This document shows positions 47,601 to 54,800 of a DNA stretch of 56,890 nt, piece after piece. The DNA is from an uncultured Bacteroidales bacterium (lineage in GTDB: Bacteria > Bacteroidota > Bacteroidia > Bacteroidales > Paludibacteraceae). The stretch lies in the NCBI GenBank assembly GCA_937907165.1, contig CALCUH010000067.1:1-56890 (forward strand), given 5' to 3'. The stretch's first letter is position 1; the number at the start of each line of letters is the position of its first letter. Below the pieces are notes generated by a model that saw only the letters and a program-made list of their open reading frames with translations, was not told the DNA's origin and did not search any database. The position numbers and the translations under genes were made by a program.

Positions 47601-48397
47601 CCTGTATTACACTCAACGCTATAATACAAACGAGTCACAATATTAAAGGAAACATCATTAACACCTACTTTATAATCAGGCGTTTCAAATTTCAAATCAT
47701 AGGGAAAAATCTGATTGGTGTTAGGATATGGTGTGAAATCCAAATAATAATTTTCAATATCCGCATCAGGGAAATCTCCGTCGTAGCCATGAGTAGCAAT
47801 GTATGATTGAGAAACAATATTACCAGCATCATTCGGACTATGTGTTTTTAGATGAACATTATTAGGAAAATACTCTTCAAGTTGGTAGTCATTGCCTGTA
47901 AATCGTTGGGTTTCTTGTTTACTGTTAGGGGTAAAATCAGTTCCAAAAGTAGTCAAATCCCCCGTAGCAGTCTCACGACACTGAATATTCGGACATTGGT
48001 CGTTGGGTTTCAATCTCACATGAGCTGCTTTATTTTTCATTCCATCCGGGCAATCCTCTTTATAATCCGTCACCCAAACGTACATATTATTTCCATAACC
48101 GTCAGGCATCTTGTCTACGATAAGCGTGGTACTAGTCGACTGCTTATACTTTGTCCATCGAGTTGGATTATTCCCATTGTCATTACTACTCGCAATCCAC
48201 CACTGCAAGGTATCACCCGCATGGAATGGACTATTAGCAGTGATCGAAACAGATACAGGTTCATCCCTACATATCTGATCAAATGCAGGAGTAACAGTTG
48301 GTCCATTCTGCGCCCAAGACGACACCGTCATGGAAAAGAAAACACTAAACAGCAACCATTTACAGACACAAAGTCTTGAGTATAAGTTTTTCATCAT
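32624..48397 (-). CDS. Giant HYR-repeat surface protein with 18 x 93-residue cysteine modules and type B (gliding-associated) C-terminus
   Basis: 5257 residues with a signal peptide ending SSWAQN (about residue 30). The N-terminal 700 residues are beta-rich, Cys-containing and unassigned. HYR-like domains follow (VxCPxD...DNC...VxWxAVDxxGNxS...C), then a 390-residue super-repeat (three full copies plus a shorter one). Next come 18 tandem 92-93-residue modules (CDSL..GVCEI..DACTNDTIWGVG.R.SG..VGRDTI.W.F..C.QY.FI.SD) and further HYR-like domains. The end is IPTAFTPFVKDGYNDVF...IYDRYGQKVF...GVYFYELV...GTIEVVK, the gliding-motility-associated (CHU_C) type B T9SS sorting domain. The role is inferred: a cell-surface adhesin or fibre. 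No frameshift is seen over 15.8 kb. Confidence 0.9.
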   Translation of the reverse strand: MMKNLYSRLCVCKWLLFSVFFSMTVSSWAQNGPTVTPAFDQICRDEPVSVSITANSPFHAGDTLQWWIASSNDNGNNPTRWTKYKQSTSTTLIVDKMPDGYGNNMYVWVTDYKEDCPDGMKNKAAHVRLKPNDQCPNIQCRETATGDLTTFGTDFTPNSKQETQRFTGNDYQLEEYFPNNVHLKTHSPNDAGNIVSQSYIATHGYDGDFPDADIENYYLDFTPYPNTNQIFPYDLKFETPDYKVGVNDVSFNIVTRLYYSVECNTGSGDYMFKAQTTTGGELTNTKVTVVVTDMQYPDSTYHFTYTINNSVTQPYVSFTGRSGFTGMPSVNYNQGEGTLKGEILKAGHTYKIDCIFHGKFAGKRSDYTFEPMFYFPTYDDDDGRCNGNKYLIDYIGYETQNVCITPRSACVGDWVKVSTTGFLYDAVLNWQWKPDKNSGFQNIPADAIEYLDDHHKEVRIKMTRTGSFEFRAISNLDANEVIPFTMTGEDCESLISPSIQGDPLFCVSNSSNKATYQVMNTESLDWMSGEKKYNWKLIDPTGVDVTSYLNRTEGESVTITFPSTAKMSADYANKPYKLSMTPTVGTFTYDNYKKTVEIIVNRTPDLSDVIMDIPEVCPAIEKTDTIVLRNAEGVLGNSFKWYAQNNEYKEGLSDLLKPDSLEVDFGHKNFCNSASDVNIPIKYVSENNGCKDSLTGMFHVAMMNAPQIVCPADTVCALDENCEYHGYVVVPEVSSSVDCGDSVKIIEWVRPGLPDTVVSVGDVLDLPKGDNLFVYKIVDNCNHVGSCTRTVSVKDMTNPEVVCPPDTTIYLERDNCYITPKLPIATGSDNCSNMLADLEIWYSTPLEPTAKKFTGNEYYQIIDPNFRLCDDNYIYWFAVDAAGNKSEVCRQNITLADSFPPRITCPEVEYVDLTSSCEGSVGVSAPNVYDNAATCSWCNADLQVALYYSLDDGASYTQWTKTNGEKLTLTSGPDTLHVLWVAVDYFNNHSDTCDQVIVFRDMADPEIVCPDDVTAYAHISCDEEVEIGLATANDNCERIDSILYSLDGGAFVDANDSKVSVTVHVGSHTVTWKAVDVNGRSATCTQNVDLLDSLGIEKHCPTEPNAVINTCTDLTWAEVLAQLSASQKATMGSTDCSTGDVVSIDPTMFYKSQTATAYEPMIPSTNLSMDTLYDIKWLFEKSGEDVSTMKDSCFSTVLLTDKSDPITHCENIETVTLNPKGCDTIYTVVPPTGVFSDACTDDADLQYVFYLDGRGEFSYGTTDSMTFRLSNGGHWITWAVLDEHGNVSDTCGHAIKVVDTIPPTIECAPIADIKLEITTACDTALSIEAPTVTDACDTFVVYYRIGNGDTAMYHGAITPTLPKGETVIKWFAQDTSGNISDTCYSTYTVTDVAAPKIDCPSDTAFKLYQSCDTTFTLTFPRDTDNCGVTNRYYRIGTEDSVAYTAPFSHKFLLGETTITWISYDATKNRTECVRHYSVTDSSSIMISCPKNDNLTLDVCEDMAWSEVKSSLTGDYTATATRTDCQNGVNETLTPTFYYKKQSEGESAYVALTDASTFGLDIAYDVKWMFEKGGGDLEEMKDSCISHILLTDTTAPTANCNIVMPDLEPYGCDTLYLLEAPIGAFHDNCTPDDQLLYRYAVDTAEFVHFEDNIGGNKIRLPIGSHEVFWYAEDEHGNKSDTCSYTLVVKDILPPTVECETYGIPTLEVTQRCDTTFKIGAPKVTDCDTFNIYYRMGNGDERLYSDSLLVTFAVGDTLVKWYAKDTTGNVSDTCFAKYTVKDVAKPVITCPADNFEWKLRFHCDSTIVLEEPTASDNCSNDIYLYYKIGDEDEALYPSSGVSYNFPLGSTNVRWRAVDPTGNENTCTVVYTLKDSSGINISCPAEPNLTIDVCSDSVWSFVKTYLKGDYAASARQMDCAKGDSTDLTPTFFYKKTSESDNSYVALVDASRFVLDENYDIKWLFSKEGENATTLLDSCISHVILTDTTAPSSDCDAMKDIVLKPITCDTSYQFGKPLGVFDDICGEENLTYYYKLDDASDFVQLTDGVKNLLGSGTHKVVWRVEDAHHNVSKTCEQIVSVLDTIPPTIECAPIADIKLEITTACDTAPSIEAPTVTDACDTFVVYYRIGNGDTAMYHGAITPTLPIGETVIKWFAQDTSGNISDTCYSTYTVTDVAAPIFDCPSDTAFKLYHNCDTTFSIPFPIVNDNCDVTQRYYRFGSEDSVAYTEPVEHRFSLGETTITWIAYDAAGNKSVCERKYSVTDNTSITLSCPSQDNVVIDTCGPLSWNAVLSLYSDDMKALATRLDCANNGNVIRIEPAMYYKKASELTYAELNGTTELEYNTLYDLRWIFEKSGENMEELHDSCDSKVILRDTSVPTRNCEMMQDIVLKPIACDSIGYVIEKPDGVFDDNCDESNLTYYFKMDDDATFTEFTGSNGRDVTNGTHTVVWKVADKMGNESDTCWQTITIIDTVAPTITCPADTSIALSTGCEVDVTLRPAVPEDNCGPDSVYYSFDNVKFEALSTLTSTLDKHLSVGSYTVSWFTVDIHGVHSDTCQQKVSILDDHAIDIDCPTNPEDGPFIVEACTDLPWKDLNDSLTALNMNASASYTECATSSVVPIDSIIMKVSKSGENNWSVMDDDYVIDYNTAYDIRWIFVKAGDNLVTKSDSCFLSVLVKDTTAPDFNCDDIDPDSVVYIAHGVCELPYSDITLNKYTAHDNCDGDIVGILSTSKNLADSVKADDVFKVGTLYHLYWVFEDKTGNNVSCDQLLMLNSDLKPLFNCDSLKNSPITKLLHDACVTDFADLAITTPIAYDACTKDPIMGVGHRKSGEAMNGSYAVGRDTIVWVFKSIYSTALDSCEQYIFIRSDKKLDFDCDSLNKAVIDTVLQGVCEIDSASLNFTAPFALDVCTNDTIWGVGVRKSGEPMDGIYKVGRDTISWTFISEYSTDTVVCDQYIYIKSDKDLLFDCDSLNNAPIERILHDVCEIDSAGLNMIVPFALDACTNDTIWGVGVRKSGEPMGGTYKVGRDTISWTFISEYSTDTVVCEQFIYISSDKKLDFDCDSLNKAVIERVLHGVCETDSVGMNFTAPFALDACTNDTIWGVGARKSGEPMNGTYKVGRDTITWTFISEYSTDTVVCDQYLYIQSDKDLLFDCDSLNNAPIERVLSGVCETDSASLNFTVPFALDACTNDTIWGVGVRKSGEPMNGTYKVGRDTITWTFISEYSTDTVVCDQYLFIQSDKDLLFDCDSLNNAPIERVLSGVCETDSASLNFTVPFALDACTKDTIWGVGVRKSGEPMNGVYKVGRDTISWTFIGEYSTDTVVCDQYVYIQSDIKPKFDCDSLHNAPIERVLNGVCEIDSAGLNMIVPFALDACTNDTIWGRGSRTSGEPMGGTYKVGRDTIIWVFDSEYSIANDTCEQYIFIQSDLKPKFDCDSLHESPIHKVLVDTCIVSPADLSVNTPFALDACTNDTIWGVGTRKSGKLMTDNYQVGRDTIVWVFDSEYSTSNDTCEQYVFIQSNIKPIFDCDSLKNAKIEKVLEDVCEISAADLNVNIPFALDACTNDTVWGVGTRTSGREMDASYVVGHDTIVWKFISEFSTDSAVCEQYVFIQSNKGLEFDCDSLKNTPITRVLHGVCEVDSATLNFIVPFAMDGCMNDTVWGVGYRKSGEPMGGTYKVGRDTIVWKFSSEFVTDELICEQPIFIQSDLAPKFDCDSLKKEVIDTVLHGVCEIDSASLNFNIPFALDACTNDTVWGVGTRTSGLSMGDPYKVGRDTIVWTFTSEFSTESSVCEQYIFIQSDLAPVVDCDSLKANPIEKDLHGVCEISAADLNVNIPFALDACMNDTIWGVGTRTSGLAMDGIYKVGRDTIIWKFKSEFSTDSTLCEQYLLIRSDLQPVVDCDSLKNAVIDTVLHEVCEIEAADFNIIVPFALDACTNDTIWGEGSRTSGLDMSASYHVGRDTIVWRFVSPYSTETTICEQPVFVRSDKLLEFDCDSLKNAPIERVLEGVCEIAASELDVNTPYAVDACTNEKIYGVGTRTSGREMDDAYVVGRDTIVWTFISEFSTDTVVCEQPVFIQSDMAPKFNCDSLKQEVIDTVLHGVCEISAADLNIHTPVAFDACTNDSVLGVGYRKSGKEMTDNYPVGRDTIVWVFDSEYSTLNDTCEQYVYIQSDMKPSFDCDSLHNAPITKVLSGVCSISSVDLNVATPFALDACTKDTVWGVGYRTSGKSMADDYEVGHDTIVWVFDSEFSTNSDTCEQYVFIQSDLAPKFDCDSLKNSPIEKVLNGVCEISAADLNVNIPFALDACTNDTIWGVGRRTSGREMDDAYVVGHDTIVWTFTSVYSTTAADCEQYVFIQSDLAPKFDCDSLKDTVLYIAMNQCTIPAGQFVMVTPVAKDACTDEDVVGVPSRSDSLALEDAYPVGVTTLTWTFTSPLSTTPLSCSMTVTVLDTFPPVPNCDDLDTIHADITVASLNKTFTTYEEAVKAGLVTPTVEDLCDGTITATGVREDGSPLEGNFEIGNTTVVWTFTDNSGNSAICTQIVKVEDHGADTLFCPGVLDGSRYVCLEDVPAGYDSYEAFKAAGGSFTTESKIVEGSFRYTDVYDGDSCSMVVTRIYMVTDTRGDVDSCQEIIYVKDTVAPKFDFVLRDTILSCEDTIFSAETLTATDNCDGAVNITLIEENDRSKDVNSCDYYNYNITRMYIASDRCGNRDTMVQNIFIRDTVAPKFNYPDNWNNPVLAKSLKGCEFEVPDFTVSIKSMLEDNCSENGQLTVKQVPAPGSSIKQSMDVWIYVYDMCGNMDSTSKFVRVQLLNSIVSVSAPSRDTCVFDELGVSLASQDIRFASGIVEEMRADGTIRKRPSVFCFDYYRGEVSRENLMYSENPKTYSSEFDVYNSLYGNSQVVAEELTKLHQRSESGYYSFVAMDTTTGCSDTATAYINVLERPKVKIVSAQMPVCEGNYINLAPYLQCVDSMGASITAEYWMVDTLRFDPDDSIMGKVSSEYNGKLISYYAENRCGSTSSLNSHVLLNCYDDSLTTKDSLNFLNGDSTSLTMLRLNQIYSRDSILLDVHTRFNPDSIVIETEPHDPARIWRGESVTLALNTKYDYHYLVWHKVVGKYDMENYNSYEGEGFFFDDPDDEEDEIYEISGFKEHPYILDYPEDTTSYYVTITDGVCPETPSAVTEVDVLQEIPTAFTPFVKDGYNDVFMERHHVIIYDRYGQKVFVGDDGWPGTHKGHQADPGVYFYELVMGNGLIIRGTIEVVKID
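35048..40066 (-). repeat. 18-copy tandem 279-bp coding repeat
   Basis: The array is 5019 bases: 17 units of exactly 279 bases (93 codons) and a final divergent unit of 276. Every unit has four conserved cysteines, in CDSL, (G)VCE/xCx, DACT/DGCM and CEQ/CDQ contexts. Units 2-7 from the N-terminus form a close subfamily (RKSGEPM, KVGRDTI, STDTVVC), and the register around units 5 and 6 (38580-39115) is about 94% identical at the DNA level by eye. Strict length with sequence drift indicates selection for a fixed module size. Confidence 0.93.
40700..45112 (-). repeat. ~1.17-kb super-repeats in the HYR region of the 5257-residue protein
   Basis: A marker cassette of the form CPxxxNxxIDxC...W...DC...YYKK...W.FEK..DSC...LLTD recurs near 45106, 43939, 42763, 41597 and 40699. 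The intervals are about 1167, 1176, 1166 and 898 bases. Each interval holds the cassette plus three HYR-like domains; the last lacks one. The fifth cassette is also present in the neighbouring giant gene (near 53540), where it marks the start of the region the two proteins share. Confidence 0.85.
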
Positions 48398-48863
48398 AAA
48401 TATGATATTATATCCAATCGTTCCAATCTGCGATAAACCCCAACGTACTCTTTGTCAGACAACAAAGGGTCATTTTTTATGACTGGAATTCGTTTTTACA
48501 ATCAATACCTCACTGTTTTTTGTGCTCACAAAGAAAAAAGATACCTTCAAATTCATTCGGACACACCAAATACAACGTGATAAATATAGCGACAAAATTA
48601 CAAATTACATCTATATAAGCGTTAATACTTCACAGAAAAATCTCAATGAAATAGCGAATAATATCTAATTTGTTGAATATGAAATAGTATCTATAAAAGT
48701 CAAGAACTTTCTATGGTCATGAGGGACAATCAGCGATAACCCGTATCGGCAAATCACAAAAAAATGGGGGGAAACGCAAATTGACATTTCCTCCCATTCA
48801 GCAAACTAACACATTGTATCTTAGTACATAAGAAGTTAGAACCGCAAAAAGCGGTTCTCATTT
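48398..48863. other. 466-base gene-free gap between the two paralogous giant genes
   Basis: AT-rich. Its right end holds a short perfect hairpin (GAACCGC-AAAAA-GCGGTTC near 48839-48857) and the terminator at 48757-48798, both downstream of the right-hand giant gene. The rest (about 360 bases) must hold the promoter and leader of the 5257-residue protein gene. A TAATTTTG -7-like box occurs at 48593-48600 on the minus strand, about 195 bases before the ATG, without a matching -33 box. No gene or RNA is recognised. Confidence 0.6.
48757..48798 (-). terminator. Rho-independent terminator downstream of the second giant gene
   Basis: On the minus strand ATGGGAGGAAAT pairs with GTTTCCCCCCAT, imperfectly, around a loop of about 11 bases, and is followed by seven T (A 48758-48764). 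It lies about 65 bases beyond the stop at 48864; a second small hairpin sits between them. Confidence 0.75.
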
Positions 48864-51800
48864 TTACAATTTCACCACCTCGATCGTACCCTTCATGATG
48901 GTTCCGTCGCGCAACTCTGTCTCATAGAAGTAGACCGCAGGATCGACCAATCTACCCTTGAAGGTACCGTCCCATCCGTTTTTGCCTTCGAACAATTTAT
49001 GTCCGTAGCGGTCAAAGATGACTACGCGGTGACCCTCCATGAAGACATCGTTCAAGCCATCCTTCACATAAGGAGTGAAGGCAGTAGGAATCAAATCGAA
49101 GACGTCGACCTCCAATACCGGCGTTGAAGTCTCAGGACAGATACCATCCGAAATCGTCGCATAATAGAACGTGGTATCCTTCGGAGAATCCACGATGATC
49201 GAAGTACCGGAATAGTCGAACGCGTAATCCTCTTGGTCATCAGCGTCGTCATAGACGAAGCCTTCATCCAACAAATCGTCATGCGCCCTCATGTCATACT
49301 TTCCGACCACCTTCTTCCAAAGGAGATAACGATACTCATAATCGGTCTTCAACTCGATCTTGATATCCTCACCCTTCCAGATACGAGCAGGATTTTGAGG
49401 CTCTGAAACCAAAGTGACGCTATCAGGGTTGAAACGATGGTGGAGATCCACCACGACAGAATCGTTAGCGAACAATTGGTTAGCCCTCAACAATTCCAAC
49501 GCAAGCGTATCGTTGTCGAGATAGATGAGCGAATCAGCGGTTGACAAATTACTATCATCGCAAGACAACATCTTGTGGGAATCCAAAGATGTTGAAGCAC
49601 CGCACTGGTTCTCAGCGTAATAATAGAACGACTTGCCTTCCATGTCAGAAGTAGCGATCATAGAGTCTCCGTTGACCCTGATGCTATCCATCATCCAATA
49701 TTGGTCGATAACCGGACTACCCATATTGTTCACACACTTCACATACTGGTTGAGAGAGAGATTAGAGCCCTCGCAGACAGAAGCGATAGCAGGGACAATA
49801 TTGACCTTAGGTCTCTCCATCAAGTTCATGTAAACGGTAGCGGTATCGGAACATCCGGTCGTCGTATCCATAGCGACGAAGGTGTAGAATCCGCGTTGGT
49901 TGTATTGAGACAACCTAGTCAACTCAGCGGCAGCGACATCAGTCGATCCGTATATATCTACCGCACCGTCAAACTCACGTTTGTAAGTTTGCGGATTATC
50001 ACTATAAATCACGTTCTCATGAGAAGCGGAGCTACCCCTATAGTAATCGAAGGAGAAGACGCTAGGCAATCTACGGATAGTACCGTTCGCCCTTTCGACC
50101 TCCACGATACCCGTCGCGTAACGGACATTTTGGCTAGCGAGGACAATGCTTGCGTCTTGCACAAGACAAGTGTCCCTATCTTCGACGAACAACTTAACAA
50201 TCTCGCTACGCAATTGAACGCGCAGATATTTATATACCTTCACCTCGTTGCCGCTGACATCCCTAGCCGTGATGGTAACGTTCGTAGAGACTTCAATTTG
50301 AGAACCCGGCTCTGGATTTTGTGTTACGGTGATATGGTTCGCCTCCGCGCAATTATCGGAAACCATATTCTTAACATCATCCGTATAGTCAGGCACCTCA
50401 TAGAGACAACCCTTCAGAGGCTTCGGAAGCGCAGTATCGCGCCAATTGTTCGCTATGGTCAAATGAGGAGCGACCGTATCACGAACCATAATCGTTTGGG
50501 AAATAGAAGAAACGTTCCCGCAACGGTCTGTCGCCTTATAGAGACGTTCGATTTCATAATTATAATAATCAATCTTCGAAGGATCCATTCCCCTATTGTT
50601 TGTCTCAGTCATACTAACCTTCACACTAGGATCGCAATTATCAGTAGCAGTCATCGTGAACGGAGCGAATATCGTGTCGTCACAAGCGATGAGCGTATCT
50701 TTCAAGAAACCATCGAATGTAGGAGCGACGGTATCAGCTACCATCATCACCTCTTGGCAAGTGTAAGGTTTGCCATGGATATCCACAAACGAATAAGTTC
50801 TGATGATAGTCATTGAGCAAGAATCGCCTTCGTAGGTATCGCTCACGGTGTATGAAGTGTCGACCAACTTCTTCTCATTAGTGAACCATCCACCCGCACT
50901 CTTATACTCCTTGTAAGAAGCGTACGGAGCAGGAACATCGTCAATGCAAGCATAAACCCTGCCGTCCAAACGAGTCGGGCAATGGAGCGTATCGAGCAAG
51001 GAGTCAACCACCTCGACGATCTGGATACAAGAAGCTGAATTGCCGGAAGCGTCCGTATAGATCCACTTGATAGGATACTCACCGATCGGGAAGTCACGTT
51101 TGATAGAATTACCATCCTCGAAGTATCCGTTTGCGATAAGCAAGCCGTCGCAAGCGTCATCCATGTTAGGAGCCGTCAAGCCAGCAGAGAGCATCTCGCC
51201 GTAAGACAACCTATCCTCATAGATAGAACGGGAAGTGACATAAGCGCGGAACGTATCCAAATCACAATTAGGTACAGGAGGCAACGTATCCTTTACGATT
51301 ATGCGCTGAGCGCAAGTCAAAGCGGTAACGCTGTAAGGGCTGACGAATATCCAGTTGACGGAAGACTCACCCTTAGGATAAGAAGCCATCGGATCCAAAC
51401 CGTTGCGATCCATCTCACCTGCAAGATCGATATTCAAGCAAGCGTCCTTAGCGACAGGCGTAGGCAAGTTCACCTGACCATATTCGGTCACGCACTTGTC
51501 AGGCAACAAATAAATCGTCGTGTCAGCCAATGAAGGGCAATCGAACTTAGGCGCCAAATTGCTTTGAACGAACACATATTGTTCGCAAGAAGCGCTACCC
51601 GTCGTATACTCACCAGTGAAGGTCCAGACAATCGTGTCATGACCGACAAGGTAAGAATCCTCCATTGACCTACCACTTGTTCTTCTACCCACACCCATGA
51701 GAGGCTCATTCGTGCAAGCGTCATAAGCGATAGGTGTAAGGATATTCATCTCGACAGCCAGTTTCTCACATGCGCCATCAGCCACAGCCTTGATAACCGC

Positions 51801-54800
51801 CTTCTTCAGAGAATCGCAGTTCGCGATCGGATTGATATCGCTCTGCAAGAAGATATATTGTTCGCAAGTAGTGGTTGCGGTAGTATACTCACCGGAGAAT
51901 GTCCAGATGATCGTATCGCGACCCACGTTATAAGGATCGTCCATCGCGCGACCGCTGGTTCTTCTACCCTCACCCAAGAGAGCCTCGCCCGTGCAAGCGT
52001 CGTAAGCGACCGGCGTAGGAATATCCAAAGAAGTTTGGCAATCGCCAGCGATAACCTTCGTGATAACAGCGTTCTTCAAAGAGTCGCAGTTGATTACCGG
52101 AGGTATATCACTTTGAACGAGAACATAACGCTCGCAATAAGAGACGCCCGTCGTGCGGTCACTCGCATAAGTCCAGATAATCGTATCGCGACCCACGCTA
52201 TAAGGATCGTCCATTGAATGGCCGCTTGTTCTTCTGCCGACACCTACAACAGACTCGTGCGTACAAACCTCGTAAGCGGCAGGGGTCTTGATGTCCATAT
52301 CAGCCGCGGAGATCTCACATACACCATGAAGAACCTTGTTGATACTCTTCACCTTGATGTCACAATCGGATACCGGAGGAATGTTGCTGATGAGAGAAAC
52401 ATATTGCTCGCAGTATGCGGTATCGACGGAGAACTCGCTAAAGAACTTCCAGACGATTGTGTCTTGTCCGACGAAATAAGGATCATCGATGGAGCGGCCG
52501 CTCTTTCTGCTGCCGACGACCGTCGCCAAATCATTGGTACAAGCGTCATATCCCGCAGGGAGAGTCACACCCAAATCCTCAGCGGAGATTTCACAAACAC
52601 CATCCAAGACTCTTTCGAAACGAGCGTTCTTCAAAGAGTCGCAGTTAACCAACGGAGCGATATCGCTCTTGATTAAGATAGGTTGTTCGCAAATGGTAAC
52701 ACCCGTCGAATACTTGCTGGTGAAGCGCCAGATAATCGTATCACGACCAACTCTGAAGTTATCGGTCATACCCAAACCACTCTTTCTGGTTCCGACACCG
52801 AACACACTATCAAGCGTACAAGCGTCAAATCCTACAGGTGTTTGAATATTCATCTCAGATGCTCCGATCTCGCAGACGGAAGGAAGCACACGATAGATGA
52901 CGCTCTCCTTCAAAGAGTCGCAGTTGACAACCGGAGGAATATTAGAGATGAAGGACAAAGATTGCGCACAAGTGGTCTTGTTACCCGTAGCGTCTTGGAA
53001 GATCCAACGCAACTCGTAAGAAGTACCCACTTTAAACTTATCGTCAGCCTTCACGCTATCCTCAAGGTTATCCGTCCAAGAAAGGATACCACTAATCTTC
53101 ACGTCGCAATTATCGTCAGCCTCATACTTAGCCAAATCAACCTCACCGAACGGAATCTCGCAAGAACCGTCGATAACGGTCAACAACGGATTAGGGTCGA
53201 TTCTGTCGCAATCAAATACAGGAAGCGTCGTATCCCTCAGCAAGACATCCAATTCGCAAGAATCCATCTTAGGATTATTCTTATTCGTGCTCATGAAGAT
53301 CCATCTTACCGTCATCTCCTTGTTGTACTCAATCATAGAATCAAGTTTCATGACTCTCCAATCATCCATGCCCTTCAACGTAAACTTCATCAAGACAGGT
53401 TCAAGATCGGTTGTGTCATTCGTCGTATAATCAACGTAGTTAGCGGAAGGATAGACATTATATTTCTGCAACGTATCCTCCACATCATTCCAAGTCATAT
53501 TAGAGCAAGCCTCGATAAAGAAGGTCTCGCTATTGTCAGGGCAATCAACATTCAGTTTGTTGATGGTCAAGCTACCGTCAGCGGAGATGATAAACGTCAC
53601 CTTACCGAAGTTAGGAGCGGTGTTCTCGAAGTCGGAGCTCTTCAAGCCGAACGGATATGCGCCAGGCTCGGTCTCGGTTCTGATGCTATCGCCCGTGAAG
53701 GTGAATGTTCCTCTTGTCCAGTAGATATCACTATTACTACTCCAAGTGTAACCACCGACAGTATGCGCCTCGCCATCGTAATCAACAACGCCAGAGTTAC
53801 CTGTGATGTAGACCTCAACGTCGAGCGGCAAGATAACCAAGCTATCCTCCACGATGGTGATGTTCACATGATTGAAGTTGTGGTTCGTATTCTCGAAGTC
53901 AGCCTCGGAGAATGCCATACCATAGCTTCCGACCTCATGACCGATAGCAACCGTATCAGCGGCCGAACCGATGAACTTCAAGTCCTCACGACGATACAAC
54001 TCATTTTCACTACTGAAATTATAGCCCTTTACTATATAGTCCAAATCACCATAGACGAATGTAATACCATGTTTGGTGATAGTAACATCGACATCAATCT
54101 TCTCGATGAACAAGCTATCCTTCTTCAAAGTGACAATCACCGTCTTGAAGTTAGGGTTAGTATTTTCGAACATCGTGTCGGTCAAAGTCATGTAATAAGC
54201 GCCTGCCTCGGTTCCGGTCGCAATCGTATCGGAAGGTTCACCGATGAACTTCAGATCAGAGCGTTTATACAAATCAGGAACGTCACATTCGAAGTCGTAA
54301 CCGCTGATGGTGTGAGATTTTCCGTCATAACTGAATGAATCGCTATGCTCGGTTATCGTCACATTCACCACAATCGGTTCGATGACCAAACTATCTTCCA
54401 CAATGGTGATATTAACCATTGAGAAGTTTTCGTTCATATTTTGGAAATCATCCTCCGCGAAGGACATTCCATACTTGCCAGCCATCGTTCCGGTCGCTGT
54501 CGAATCAGACTCGGAGCCGATGAACTTCAAGTCGTCACGCACGAACAACGGATTAGATGAAGAGAAGTCGTAACCGGTAACAGTATGACTCAAACCATCG
54601 TAATCCAAAACATCGCCATGTTTCGTGATGGTGACGTCAACAGTCACAGGTCTGATGAACAAGCTATCCTCAACCACCGCGATGTTGACATTCGAGAAGT
54701 TAGGGTTGGTGTTTTCGAAACTATGTTCGTCGAACGTCATGCCATACTTGCCAGTCGTCAAACCAGTCGCGATTGAATCCGTCTCAGCGCCGATGAACTT

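Noticed and set aside
48398..48756. Possible small RNA or short gene in the gap between the two giants
   Set aside because: I found no start-stop frame with protein-like composition, no tRNA or riboswitch pattern and no clear promoter-hairpin pair.
52683..54338. A 551-codon plus-strand open frame inside the second giant gene
   Set aside because: It is antisense to a continuous minus-strand frame with clear repeat domains. Its product is a periodic Arg/Ile/His-rich mirror of the repeats, with no recognisable domain. Similar antisense frames at 35024-35788, 41996-42778 and 49701-50816 are dismissed for the same reason.
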